Of a DNA stretch of 5,023 nt, positions 1 through 5,023 are shown piece after piece (within the stretch, counting starts at the first letter, position 1; each line of letters opens with the position of its first letter). This stretch comes from Actinomycetota bacterium (GTDB lineage: Bacteria > Actinomycetota > Thermoleophilia > Gaiellales > Gaiellaceae), in NCBI GenBank assembly GCA_013697465.1, contig JACCWU010000009.1:1-5023 (forward strand), given 5' to 3'. Under the pieces are notes generated by a model. The model saw nothing but the letters and a program-made list of their open reading frames with translations, was not told where the DNA came from and did not search any database. A program made the position numbers and the translations under genes.

Positions 1-109
1 CGAGCTCGGCGCGGTCGGCCCACGCGCGGCACTTCGCCTCGTAGACTTCGGTGGCTTCGTCCTCGGAGCGCTCCCCGAGCTTCGAGACCCGGATGTAGAT
101 GTCGAACAT
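1..109 (-). CDS. Serine recombinase (resolvase/integrase family), N-terminal fragment; continues past the left edge
   Basis: Reading leftward from an ATG at 109, the first 36 codons begin MFDIYIRVSKLGERSEDEAT. The Y-I-R-V-S stretch (residues 5-9) is the hallmark start of the serine recombinase catalytic domain, and Ser9 would be the nucleophile that forms the covalent 5'-phosphoserine link to DNA. The ATG is supported by a purine-rich AAGGAAGAGGAG ribosome binding site just upstream (complement of 113-124). Only the first strand and the start of the following helix are visible, so size, DNA-binding domains and subclass (small resolvase/invertase or large integrase) cannot be read. The insert after the active-site Ser, rich in Glu and Asp, resembles large recombinases annotated in actinobacteria; this is from memory. 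The gene is divergent from the acyl-CoA dehydrogenase, so any element it belongs to should extend left of the window. Confidence 0.82.
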   Translation of the reverse strand, partial: MFDIYIRVSKLGERSEDEATEVYEAKCRAWADRAEL

Positions 110-112
110 GTT

Positions 113-124
113 CTCCTCTTCCTT
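113..124 (-). promoter_or_regulatory. Ribosome binding site of the serine recombinase
   Basis: On the minus strand the bases AAGGAAGAGGAG precede the ATG at 109. The AGGAG core (complement of 113-117) sits three bases from the start and a second GGA lies further upstream. It fixes the start codon of the truncated recombinase. It also contrasts with the dehydrogenase on the other side of the same gap, which has no such motif. Confidence 0.65.
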
Positions 125-214
125 GGCCTACCATGTTACCAAAGTGTCCGACCAAGACGGCAACAACATCGAAGCGGTGTGCCAGAAGCCACAGTGAACG
201 GGGCGCTCCCGGCC

Positions 215-220
215 TAGACT
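215..220 (+). promoter_or_regulatory. Candidate -10 element for leaderless transcription of the acyl-CoA dehydrogenase
   Basis: TAGACT fits the actinobacterial TAnnnT -10 pattern and ends six bases before the GTG at 227. That would put the transcription start at or next to the start codon. No purine-rich ribosome binding site precedes the GTG, as expected for a leaderless mRNA. No good -35 hexamer is visible 15-18 bases upstream. Confidence 0.5.
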
Positions 221-226
221 CCGCGC

Positions 227-1408
227 GTGCCCTGGGAGCAGCTCTCGGACGATCAGCTCGAGATCCGCGATCTCGTGCGCACGATCGCCCGCGAGCGCAT
301 CGCACCACGCGCGGCCGAGATCGACGCGTCGCACGAGTTCCCGTGGGACGTCGTCGAGCTGTTTCGCGAGCACGGCATCTTCGGCCTCCTCTTCGACGAG
401 CGCCACGGAGGCACCGGCACGGGAACGCTGCTCGCGCTCGTGGCGATCGAGGAGGTGTCGAAGGTCTGTGCGACGAGCGGGCTGATCCTCGCCGTGCAGG
501 AGCTCGGCTCGCTCGCGGTCAAGCTCGCGGGGTCGGAGGAGCAGCAGGCCCGGTTCCTCCCGAAGCTCGCGTCGGGCGAGTCGCTCGCCGCCTACGCGCT
601 CACCGAGGCCGGCTCCGGATCCGACTCTGCCGCGATGCGCACGACCGCGCGACGCGGCGACGACGAGTACGTCCTCGACGGCTCCAAGCGCTTCATCACG
701 AACGCTTCCGTGGCGAGCGTCTACACCGTCTTCGCGAAGACCGATCCCGAAGCGGGACACCCGGGCATCTCCGCCTTCGTCGTCGAGGCCGACACTCCCG
801 GCTTCGAGGTTGCACGGCTCGAGCCGAAGATGGGTATCTCGGGGTCGACGACTGGCGAGCTTCTCTTCGACGACGCCCGGATTCCGGCTGCGAACCTGCT
901 CGGCGACGAGGGCGAAGGATTCAAGATCGCGATGCGCGTGCTCGACCGCTCACGTCCCGGAGTGGCGGCCCAGGGTCTCGGCATCGCGCAGGGCGCGACG
1001 GACTACGCACTCGAGTACGCCCGCACGCGCGAGACGATGGGGAAGCCGATCGCGGAGCACCAGCTCGTTGCGGCGAAGCTCGCGGACATGGAGACCGCCT
1101 GCGAGGCTGCGCGCGGACTGCTCTACCGCTTCGGGCGCATGGTGGACGAGGGCGCATCCGAGGCCGAGCTGACGAAGGCCTCGGCGATGGCAAAGCTCTA
1201 CTGCACGGACACGGCGATGTGGGTCACGACTGAAGCGGTGCAGGTGCTCGGCGGCTACGGCTACATCAAGGAGTACCCGGTCGAGCGCATGATGCGCGAC
1301 GCGAAGATCACGCAGATCTACGAGGGCACGAACGAGATCCAGCGCCTCGTGATCGCGCGCGAGATGCTCAAGGAGAGCCGCGCCTTCCTGCTGGCCGGCG
1401 TCGGCTGA
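227..1408 (+). CDS. Acyl-CoA dehydrogenase (short/branched-chain type)
   Basis: A complete 393-residue FAD-dependent acyl-CoA dehydrogenase, the usual family length. It would oxidise acyl-CoA to trans-2-enoyl-CoA in the cytoplasm, passing electrons to electron-transfer flavoprotein. Seen in order: helical N-terminal domain (about 1-120); the flavin/substrate signature YALTEAGSGSD (123-133) with KRFITNA (154-160) in the beta domain; and the C-terminal helical domain, with RTRETMGKPIAEHQ (266-279) and the second family signature QVLGGYGYIKEYPVERMMRD (339-358). In QIYEGTNEIQR the Glu366 is at the position of the catalytic base of butyryl- and medium-chain enzymes. The GTG start fits the usual N-terminus (LSDDQLEIRDLV) and the leaderless promoter. 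The exact acyl chain specificity cannot be read; isobutyryl-, 2-methylbutyryl- or butyryl-CoA are all possible. No ETF or thiolase gene is adjacent. The peptidase downstream is probably co-transcribed. Confidence 0.95.
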   Translation: MPWEQLSDDQLEIRDLVRTIARERIAPRAAEIDASHEFPWDVVELFREHGIFGLLFDERHGGTGTGTLLALVAIEEVSKVCATSGLILAVQELGSLAVKLAGSEEQQARFLPKLASGESLAAYALTEAGSGSDSAAMRTTARRGDDEYVLDGSKRFITNASVASVYTVFAKTDPEAGHPGISAFVVEADTPGFEVARLEPKMGISGSTTGELLFDDARIPAANLLGDEGEGFKIAMRVLDRSRPGVAAQGLGIAQGATDYALEYARTRETMGKPIAEHQLVAAKLADMETACEAARGLLYRFGRMVDEGASEAELTKASAMAKLYCTDTAMWVTTEAVQVLGGYGYIKEYPVERMMRDAKITQIYEGTNEIQRLVIAREMLKESRAFLLAGVG

Positions 1409-1411
1409 GAG

Positions 1412-2491
1412 GTGCGCGCGAGAGACCTCGGGATCGCGGTCGGCTCAGGAGAGCCCGGCACAGCGAACGCGATCACGGACGTACGCGGCGTTCGGGTCGG
1501 TCACACGACGCTCGTCGCAGGCGACGACGTGCGCACCGGGGTCACGGTGGTGTTCCCGCACGACCGCGATCCCGGCTTGGAGCCGGTCTTCGCGGGCGCA
1601 CATCGTCTGAACGGGAACGGCGAGCTCACCGGCCTCGAGTGGATACGTGAGTCCGGGCAGCTGGAGACGCCGATCGCGCTCACCAACACGCACTCGGTGG
1701 GCGTCGTCCGCGACGCACTCGTCCGCTACGCCGTGGCTCAGAGCCTCGGAGCCGACGAGGAGCCGTGGAGCCTGCCGGTCGTCGGCGAGACCTGGGACGG
1801 CGTGCTGAACGACGTCAACGGCTTCCACGTGAGGGCCGAGCACGTCGACCAGGCGATCGAGGCTGCCTCTGGCGGCCGGGTCCCAGAAGGAGCGGTCGGC
1901 GGCGGCACCGGGATGATCTGCCACGGCTTCAAGGGAGGGATCGGGACCGCGTCCCGCGTGCTCTCCGAAGGCCACGGCGGCTGGACGGTCGGTGTCCTCG
2001 TCCAGGCGAATCACGGCGCGAGGAGCCGGCTCCGGATCGAAGGCGCGCCCGTCGGCCGGGAGCTCGGGCCCGAGCTGATTCCGCTGCCGGGGCGGGCACC
2101 GGACGGGTCGCGAGCCGGCTCGATAATCGTCCTCGTCGCGACGAGCGCACCGCTCTTGCCGCACCAGTGCGAGCGACTTGCCCAGAGAGCGGCGCTCGGC
2201 ATCGCCCGTACGGGCGGAGCGGGCGAGAACTCGAGCGGCGACCTCATCCTGGCCTGGGCGACGGGGAACCGCGGCCTTGGAGGCGCACAACCGACCCGAG
2301 ACGTGACGATGCTCGCCAACGGGCGCATCGATCCGCTCTTCTACGCGGTGATCGACGCGACCGAGGAGGCGATTCTGAACGCGCTCCTCGCGGCGGAGAC
2401 GATGACCGGCCGCGGCGGAGTGACCGCGCACCGACTCGATCCCCACCTACTGCTCGAGGTGCTGCGCCGATACGGCGTCGTCGAGGGTTAG
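1412..2491 (+). CDS. DmpA-type (peptidase family S58) autoprocessing aminopeptidase / beta-peptidyl aminopeptidase-like hydrolase
   Basis: A 359-residue protein of the DmpA family (L-aminopeptidase/D-esterase), N-terminal-nucleophile enzymes that cut themselves into alpha and beta chains. Family motifs in order: ITDVRGVRVGHTT (21-33), ETWDGVLNDVNG (126-137), AVGGGTGM (161-168), ANHGARSRLRI (199-209), AGSIIVLVATSAPLLPHQ (235-252) and ENSSGDLILAWATGN (272-286). Cleavage is expected between Gly236 and Ser237, making Ser237 the nucleophile. Ser275 and Asp277 are 38 and 40 residues further on, the spacing of the other active-site residues in characterised members. Trp128 sits where I recall DmpA having Tyr. 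No signal peptide is seen, so it is probably cytoplasmic. The GTG start is three bases after the dehydrogenase stop, with only GAGAG before it, so translation is likely coupled. Substrate unknown: small peptides, amides, esters or beta-peptides. Confidence 0.92.
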   Translation: MRARDLGIAVGSGEPGTANAITDVRGVRVGHTTLVAGDDVRTGVTVVFPHDRDPGLEPVFAGAHRLNGNGELTGLEWIRESGQLETPIALTNTHSVGVVRDALVRYAVAQSLGADEEPWSLPVVGETWDGVLNDVNGFHVRAEHVDQAIEAASGGRVPEGAVGGGTGMICHGFKGGIGTASRVLSEGHGGWTVGVLVQANHGARSRLRIEGAPVGRELGPELIPLPGRAPDGSRAGSIIVLVATSAPLLPHQCERLAQRAALGIARTGGAGENSSGDLILAWATGNRGLGGAQPTRDVTMLANGRIDPLFYAVIDATEEAILNALLAAETMTGRGGVTAHRLDPHLLLEVLRRYGVVEG

Positions 2492-2521
2492 GGCGCCGGC
2501 GGCTACGGTCCCGCCGGCGCC
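2492..2521. terminator. GC-rich hairpin, probable terminator between convergent genes
   Basis: GGCGCCGGCGG (2492-2502) is perfectly complementary to CCGCCGGCGCC (2511-2521) around an 8-base loop. It begins one base after the peptidase stop codon and lies 13 bases beyond the stop of the convergent DUF1996 gene, so it can serve both directions. There is no T-run on either side, which is common for actinobacterial terminators; efficiency cannot be judged from sequence. Confidence 0.65.
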
Positions 2522-2534
2522 TGCTCCACGTGCT

Positions 2535-3391
2535 CTAGGCCTTGCCGCAGTGGACGAGGGCGTTCAGGCAGCCCTCGACGAGCTTCTTCAGGCTGGCCGG
2601 GTGCCAGGCGTTCAGGAAATCGGCGTGCGCGCTGAGCTGTCCACCGGAGGCGAGTGAGAAGCCTTCGCCCCCGCGGGTCGGGTAGCGGTAGATGAGCGCG
2701 ATCGCCGGTACCGAGACCGGATGCGTCGAGGGGCAGCTCCCGCCCCGCAGCGCATACGCCATGTGACTCTTGTGGTCGGCGCTGTCGAGGCTCCGCCCGT
2801 TCCAGCAGTTCGGGAAAGCGATGTGGAGCCGGAGGAACGAGCCCCGCTGGTCGGGGCACGTGGGCACCGTGCTCGAGGGCTCGACGCCGCCGTTCACGCC
2901 GCAGTTCCAGAACGTGACGCGCCGGTCCTGCGGGCTCGTCGCCGTCTGGTCGCCCGCGATCATGCGCAGATTGTTCGGGAAGGTGTGCACCTGGCCGAGC
3001 GTGCCGCGCCGGTAGTAGATCGTCGCTCCCATCGGCACGACCGCGTTCGCGCCCTCGTAGAGCGTCGGCACCCAGTACGCGGCCGTGTCGGCCCCGCGCT
3101 CGCACGACGTCGCGCCCGCGCGGAGCGACGCGTAGGTGGAGGACGCGCTCGTCGTCCGGTTGCCGACGAAGCTGGGTTGTGCGAAGCGCCGGCCTTCCCG
3201 GGGAACACGATCGGGTCGTCCGACGCCGCATGGCTGAAGCGGCAGCTCTCGATGAAGTTGACGCCGCGGAGATCGGCTCGCGTGATGCCTTCGCGCGGCT
3301 CGGGCTTGGCATCGGTCCCGGCGAATGCCGTGGAGCCGATGAGGCCGGCGACGACGGCTCCCCCGGCTGCGATGAGTAGCAGTCCTCTCAC
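2535..3391 (-). CDS. Secreted DUF1996-domain protein, interrupted by an apparent one-base frameshift
   Basis: An uncharacterised secreted protein of the DUF1996 family; no enzymatic role is established. The start is a GTG at 3391, six bases after a GGGAGGG ribosome binding site, and encodes a signal peptide (MRGLLLIAAGGAVVAGLIGS) with likely cleavage after AFA at residue 24. The first frame reads SCRFSHAASDDPIVFPGKAGASH to His71. The second, from Phe at 3170, continues with FVGNRTTSASSTYASL and the rest of the domain: VPTLYEGA, FPNCWNG, DHKSHMAY and CPSTHPV. Adding one base at 3174-3176 restores GASHNHSFVGN and a 285-residue protein. Numerous Cys residues suggest disulphides outside the cell. 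Everything else looks intact and under coding constraint, so a sequencing error or a very recent mutation fits better than an old pseudogene. The second frame alone could only start internally, without a signal peptide. Confidence 0.85.
3174..3176 (-). other. Frameshift point: C-run missing one base in the DUF1996 gene
   Basis: On the coding strand the bases run CAC AAC CC AGC TTC. Family members carry an H-x-H-x-F motif here, and CAC AAC CAC AGC TTC would give HNHSF. The simplest repair is one A restored between the last two Cs (3175/3174). Coding similarity to DUF1996 moves cleanly from one frame to the other at this point. Confidence 0.8.
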
Positions 3392-3397
3392 TTCTGA

Positions 3398-3404
3398 CCC
3401 TCCC
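3398..3404 (-). promoter_or_regulatory. Ribosome binding site that sets the DUF1996 start
   Basis: GGGAGGG on the minus strand lies six bases upstream of the GTG at 3391. It favours this GTG over the in-frame ATG at 3430. The ATG would place 13 extra polar residues before the hydrophobic signal peptide. Confidence 0.7.
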
Positions 3405-3465
3405 TGTGGGATACGGGCGAAGTCAGACACCGAAGCGTTGTCTTTCTTTGAGCGAAATGTGACGT

Positions 3466-3497
3466 GGCGGTAAGCATTGCGTTCGGAACGAACCGCC
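3466..3497 (-). terminator. Possible weak terminator hairpin after the PLD gene
   Basis: GGCGGT (3466-3471) pairs with ACCGCC (3492-3497) around a 20-base loop that itself contains the CGTTC/GAACG palindrome. It starts 9 bases past the PLD stop codon. The stem is only 6 bp and is followed on the minus strand by just a short ATTT, so termination is uncertain; readthrough into the DUF1996 gene is possible. Confidence 0.3.
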
Positions 3498-3505
3498 GCA
3501 CCAAC

Positions 3506-4606
3506 CTAGGTCCGAGAGGGGAGGACCGGCGGGGTCTCGCCGGGCGGAGTCGCAGGCGGGTAGCGCTCGCGAATCTCGTCGACGAACCTCGCCAGTCGAT
3601 CCGCCGTCGCCGCGTGGCGGATCTCGAGGACGTCCTCGGCGTTCTGCTCGCCGGAACGGGAGAAGTTGAAGCTGCCGAGGAACGCCGTCTCGTCCGCGAC
3701 GACGATCTTCGCGTGCATGAAGTCGTGCACCGACTCCGGAGTCCACGGGATCGACACCTTGCCCGAGAACGACCCGCCGATTATCACCGTGCGGAGAAGA
3801 GGGATCTTCCACTCGCTGACTCCGTTCGTCCGCCACTGGTGGAAGACCTGGTCGATCTGCGTGTCGTCGACGACCCCGGCCACGTCGGACCGCCCCTCGT
3901 TGACGACCTCTACGAGCGTCGCGAGTATCGGGCCCGACGTGAGGACCGGCGATGCGATGCGCACTCGCTCGCGCGCATTGCCGATGAACTTGGCCACTCG
4001 GTGGGAGAGCGCTTCGCCGTGCGTCGGGCAGAACCACGCGCGCACACATGCGCCGTCCACCTCTTCGGGGCGCGGATCGACCCGGCCGGTTCCCTCGACG
4101 TTGCCTCGTTCCCACAGCTGCTCGAAGGCGAGCGTGTAGGCGTACGCGATCTCGGGCGAGCGGATCTGCGCGATCACGTTCTCCTGGCGCGACCACGAGT
4201 CGTCGGTCCAGTTCGTCGACCCGGTCCAGACGGCTTCGCGATCGCGGACGACGAACTTGTGGTGCATGAGGTCGGGGATCCCCGCGATCCCGCGGGTCGC
4301 GACCGGGAGCGCCTCGATGGCCTCGGGGGCGGTCTCGGGCGGAGGGGGAACCGGGATCGGGCCCGGGTGCGCGACGTTGTAGAGCAGCCGCACGGCGACG
4401 CCTCGCTGCACGGCCGCGAGGAGCGACGCGAGGACAACTCCGCCGGCGCCGGTCTCGAAGCGCACGTCGTACAGCGCGAGGTCGAGGGAGCGCTGCGCGT
4501 CGGCGAGGAAGCCCGCGATCCCCCGGGCGATGTCGGCAGGGCGCTGACCGCCTTCGGTCAGCGTCGTCAGCTCGATCGCCGAACGCTTCGGCGGCTGGTC
4601 GATCAG
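3506..4606 (-). CDS. Phospholipase D superfamily protein with two HKD motifs (366 residues from a probable CTG start)
   Basis: A complete two-domain PLD-superfamily phosphodiesterase. HKD motif 1 is HHKFVVRD (H115, K117, D122) followed by GSTNWTDDS; motif 2 is HAKIVVAD (H298, K300, D305) followed by GSFNFSRSGEQN. The two His residues would give one active site that works through a phosphohistidine intermediate. There is no signal peptide or membrane helix, which argues against cardiolipin synthase; a cytoplasmic nuclease or other phosphodiesterase is possible, substrate unknown. A Pro-rich insert (about 81-91) precedes motif 1, and the C-terminus is Pro-rich. The only standard in-frame start is GTG at 4465, but it would remove the conserved first segment (GGQRPADIARGIAGFLADAQ then RSLDLALYDV). 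I therefore place the start at the CTG at 4606, which overlaps the upstream TGA as CTGA, with GGAG three bases before it. The gene is coupled to the HhH-GPD gene. Confidence 0.87.
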   Translation of the reverse strand: MIDQPPKRSAIELTTLTEGGQRPADIARGIAGFLADAQRSLDLALYDVRFETGAGGVVLASLLAAVQRGVAVRLLYNVAHPGPIPVPPPPETAPEAIEALPVATRGIAGIPDLMHHKFVVRDREAVWTGSTNWTDDSWSRQENVIAQIRSPEIAYAYTLAFEQLWERGNVEGTGRVDPRPEEVDGACVRAWFCPTHGEALSHRVAKFIGNARERVRIASPVLTSGPILATLVEVVNEGRSDVAGVVDDTQIDQVFHQWRTNGVSEWKIPLLRTVIIGGSFSGKVSIPWTPESVHDFMHAKIVVADETAFLGSFNFSRSGEQNAEDVLEIRHAATADRLARFVDEIRERYPPATPPGETPPVLPSRT

Positions 4607-5023
4607 CTGCTCCGAAGCGACGCCTTGTACGCGCGCTTCTCGGCCTGGTAGGACTCGAGCGCCTCCAGGGAGTCGACGTCGCCGAGCGTCGGATGGGCGG
4701 GGACGAGACCCTGGGCGGCCTCGACGCCGAAGCGCTTGGCGAGCACGGAGCCGAGCGCCTTGACCTTCATCTCGCCGAACCCCGGAAGCTCCTCGATTCT
4801 TCGCTGGAGGTCGTCGGCGTCGGTCGCCTCTCGCCAGACAGCGGAGGCATCCCCGTCGTAGCGCTCGACGAGGAACGACGCGAGCTCCTGGATGCGACGG
4901 GCCATGTTGCCGGGGAAGCGATGAATCGCGGGCTTCTCGCGGAAGACCGCCTCGAGCCGGGCGGGATCGGTCGCCGCGATCTCGGCCGCGTACAGGCGCC
5001 CGAGCCGACGCTGGAGCTTGAGC
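4603..5023 (-). CDS. HhH-GPD-type base excision DNA repair protein, C-terminal 139 residues; start lies past the right edge
   Basis: The reading frame enters from the right edge (first full codon at 5022) and ends with TGA at 4605-4603. The visible part contains EKPAIHRFPGN followed by MARRIQELASFLVERYDGDA and a helix-hairpin-helix, EELPGFGEMKVKALGSVLAK. This pattern matches the actinobacterial proteins annotated as HhH-GPD-type base excision repair proteins, relatives of endonuclease III-like glycosylases, which would act on damaged bases in the cytoplasm. An ATG at 4905 is internal: conserved coding sequence continues upstream of it without a stop. Judging by the family as I recall it, roughly 40-60 N-terminal residues are missing. 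No Cys cluster for an iron-sulphur centre is visible in this part. The catalytic residue cannot be assigned with confidence. The stop overlaps the probable CTG start of the PLD gene, suggesting one operon. Confidence 0.85.
   Translation of the reverse strand, partial: LKLQRRLGRLYAAEIAATDPARLEAVFREKPAIHRFPGNMARRIQELASFLVERYDGDASAVWREATDADDLQRRIEELPGFGEMKVKALGSVLAKRFGVEAAQGLVPAHPTLGDVDSLEALESYQAEKRAYKASLRSS

Larger units (their letters stand above)
110..226. other. Divergent intergenic region; candidate recombinase attachment region
   Basis: This gap between the recombinase and the acyl-CoA dehydrogenase is less GC-rich than the flanking genes, mainly from 128 to 200. It must hold both divergent promoters. 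It contains overlapping imperfect inverted repeats: one spans 122-156 with perfect outer arms CTTGG and CCAAG and 10 of 17 pairs matching; another spans 135-164 with outer arms GTT and AAC and 8 of 15 pairs matching. Large serine recombinases often act on imperfect inverted-repeat sites of about 40-50 bp beside their own gene, so an att junction here is plausible. The symmetry is modest and could also be an operator or chance. I see no tRNA or other RNA gene here. Confidence 0.3.
3392..3505 (-). promoter_or_regulatory. Intergenic region upstream of the DUF1996 gene; probable promoter region
   Basis: This 114-bp gap between the PLD stop and the DUF1996 start is richer in A and T than the genes, especially 3440-3480, and probably carries the DUF1996 promoter. 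I could not assign convincing -35 and -10 boxes. A short palindrome, CGTTC-G-GAACG (3480-3490), could be an operator half-site pair, but it is short enough to be chance. Confidence 0.35.

Noticed and set aside
128..760. Minus-strand open frame of 210 codons crossing the divergent promoter region
   Set aside because: It runs antisense through the dehydrogenase, has no ribosome binding site, and is compositionally a shadow.
133..1233. Plus-strand open frame of 366 codons overlapping the acyl-CoA dehydrogenase
   Set aside because: Arg-rich, low-complexity translation in another frame of a clearly identified gene.
1445..2446. Minus-strand open frame of 333 codons opposite the peptidase
   Set aside because: Antisense shadow of a gene with complete DmpA-family motifs; no recognisable domain.
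2503..3312. Minus-strand open frame of 269 codons in the third frame of the DUF1996 gene
   Set aside because: Arg/Pro/Ala-rich translation with no similarity; DUF1996 motifs lie in the other two frames on either side of the frameshift.
3391..3430. ATG at 3430 as the DUF1996 start
   Set aside because: It would put 13 polar residues before the signal peptide and would have the real ribosome binding site (GGGAGGG) inside the coding region; the GTG at 3391 is better placed.
3423..4196. Second minus-strand open frame (257 codons) overlapping the PLD gene
   Set aside because: Out of frame with both HKD motifs and Arg-rich; not a separate gene.
3464..4651. Long plus-strand open frame (395 codons) opposite the PLD gene
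   Set aside because: It is exactly antisense to a gene with two clear HKD motifs; its translation is Arg/Asp/Val-rich with no recognisable domain, typical of stop-poor opposite frames in GC-rich DNA.
1..5023. CRISPR arrays, rRNA, tRNA or insertion-sequence ends
   Set aside because: No regularly spaced direct repeats, no cloverleaf-like or conserved rRNA stretches and no transposase coding sequence were seen; the only mobility gene is the partial serine recombinase.

Overview
This is a strongly GC-rich window in which third codon positions are nearly all G or C. GTG starts are used, one gene appears to lack a 5' leader, and the families present (DUF1996 secreted protein, HhH-GPD repair protein of the actinobacterial type, large serine recombinase) together suggest a high-GC actinobacterium. 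A Thermoleophilia-like soil or metagenomic lineage is a guess from gene style only; no rRNA or other phylogenetic marker is present.

Layout, left to right: (1) the first 36 codons of a serine recombinase run leftward out of the window (minus strand, start at 109). (2) A 117-bp divergent intergenic region (110-226) is visibly less GC-rich and contains imperfect inverted repeats. (3) A plus-strand pair follows: a complete acyl-CoA dehydrogenase (227-1408) and a complete DmpA/S58-type autoprocessing aminopeptidase (1412-2491). They are three bases apart and in the same reading frame. (4) A perfect 11-bp GC hairpin (2492-2521) separates this pair from the convergent minus-strand genes. (5) A secreted DUF1996 protein (minus, 3391 to 2535) is intact except for one apparent missing base at 3174-3176, in its most conserved motif. 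(6) A 114-bp gap probably holds the DUF1996 promoter and perhaps a terminator. (7) A minus-strand pair, a HhH-GPD base-excision-repair protein (partial, entering from the right edge, stop at 4603) and a two-HKD phospholipase-D-superfamily protein (to 3506), overlaps at a CTGA junction. The PLD gene has no ATG, GTG or TTG start upstream of its conserved first beta-strand.

How the genes work together: the plus pair is probably one transcription unit for catabolism, with the peptidase/amidase releasing small amines or acids and the dehydrogenase oxidising acyl-CoA; the shared substrate is unknown. The minus pair may link a DNA-repair protein to a phosphodiesterase. I see no clearly new system fully contained here. 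The best leads are the recombinase boundary at the left edge, the DUF1996 frameshift, the probable CTG start, and the HhH/PLD coupling.
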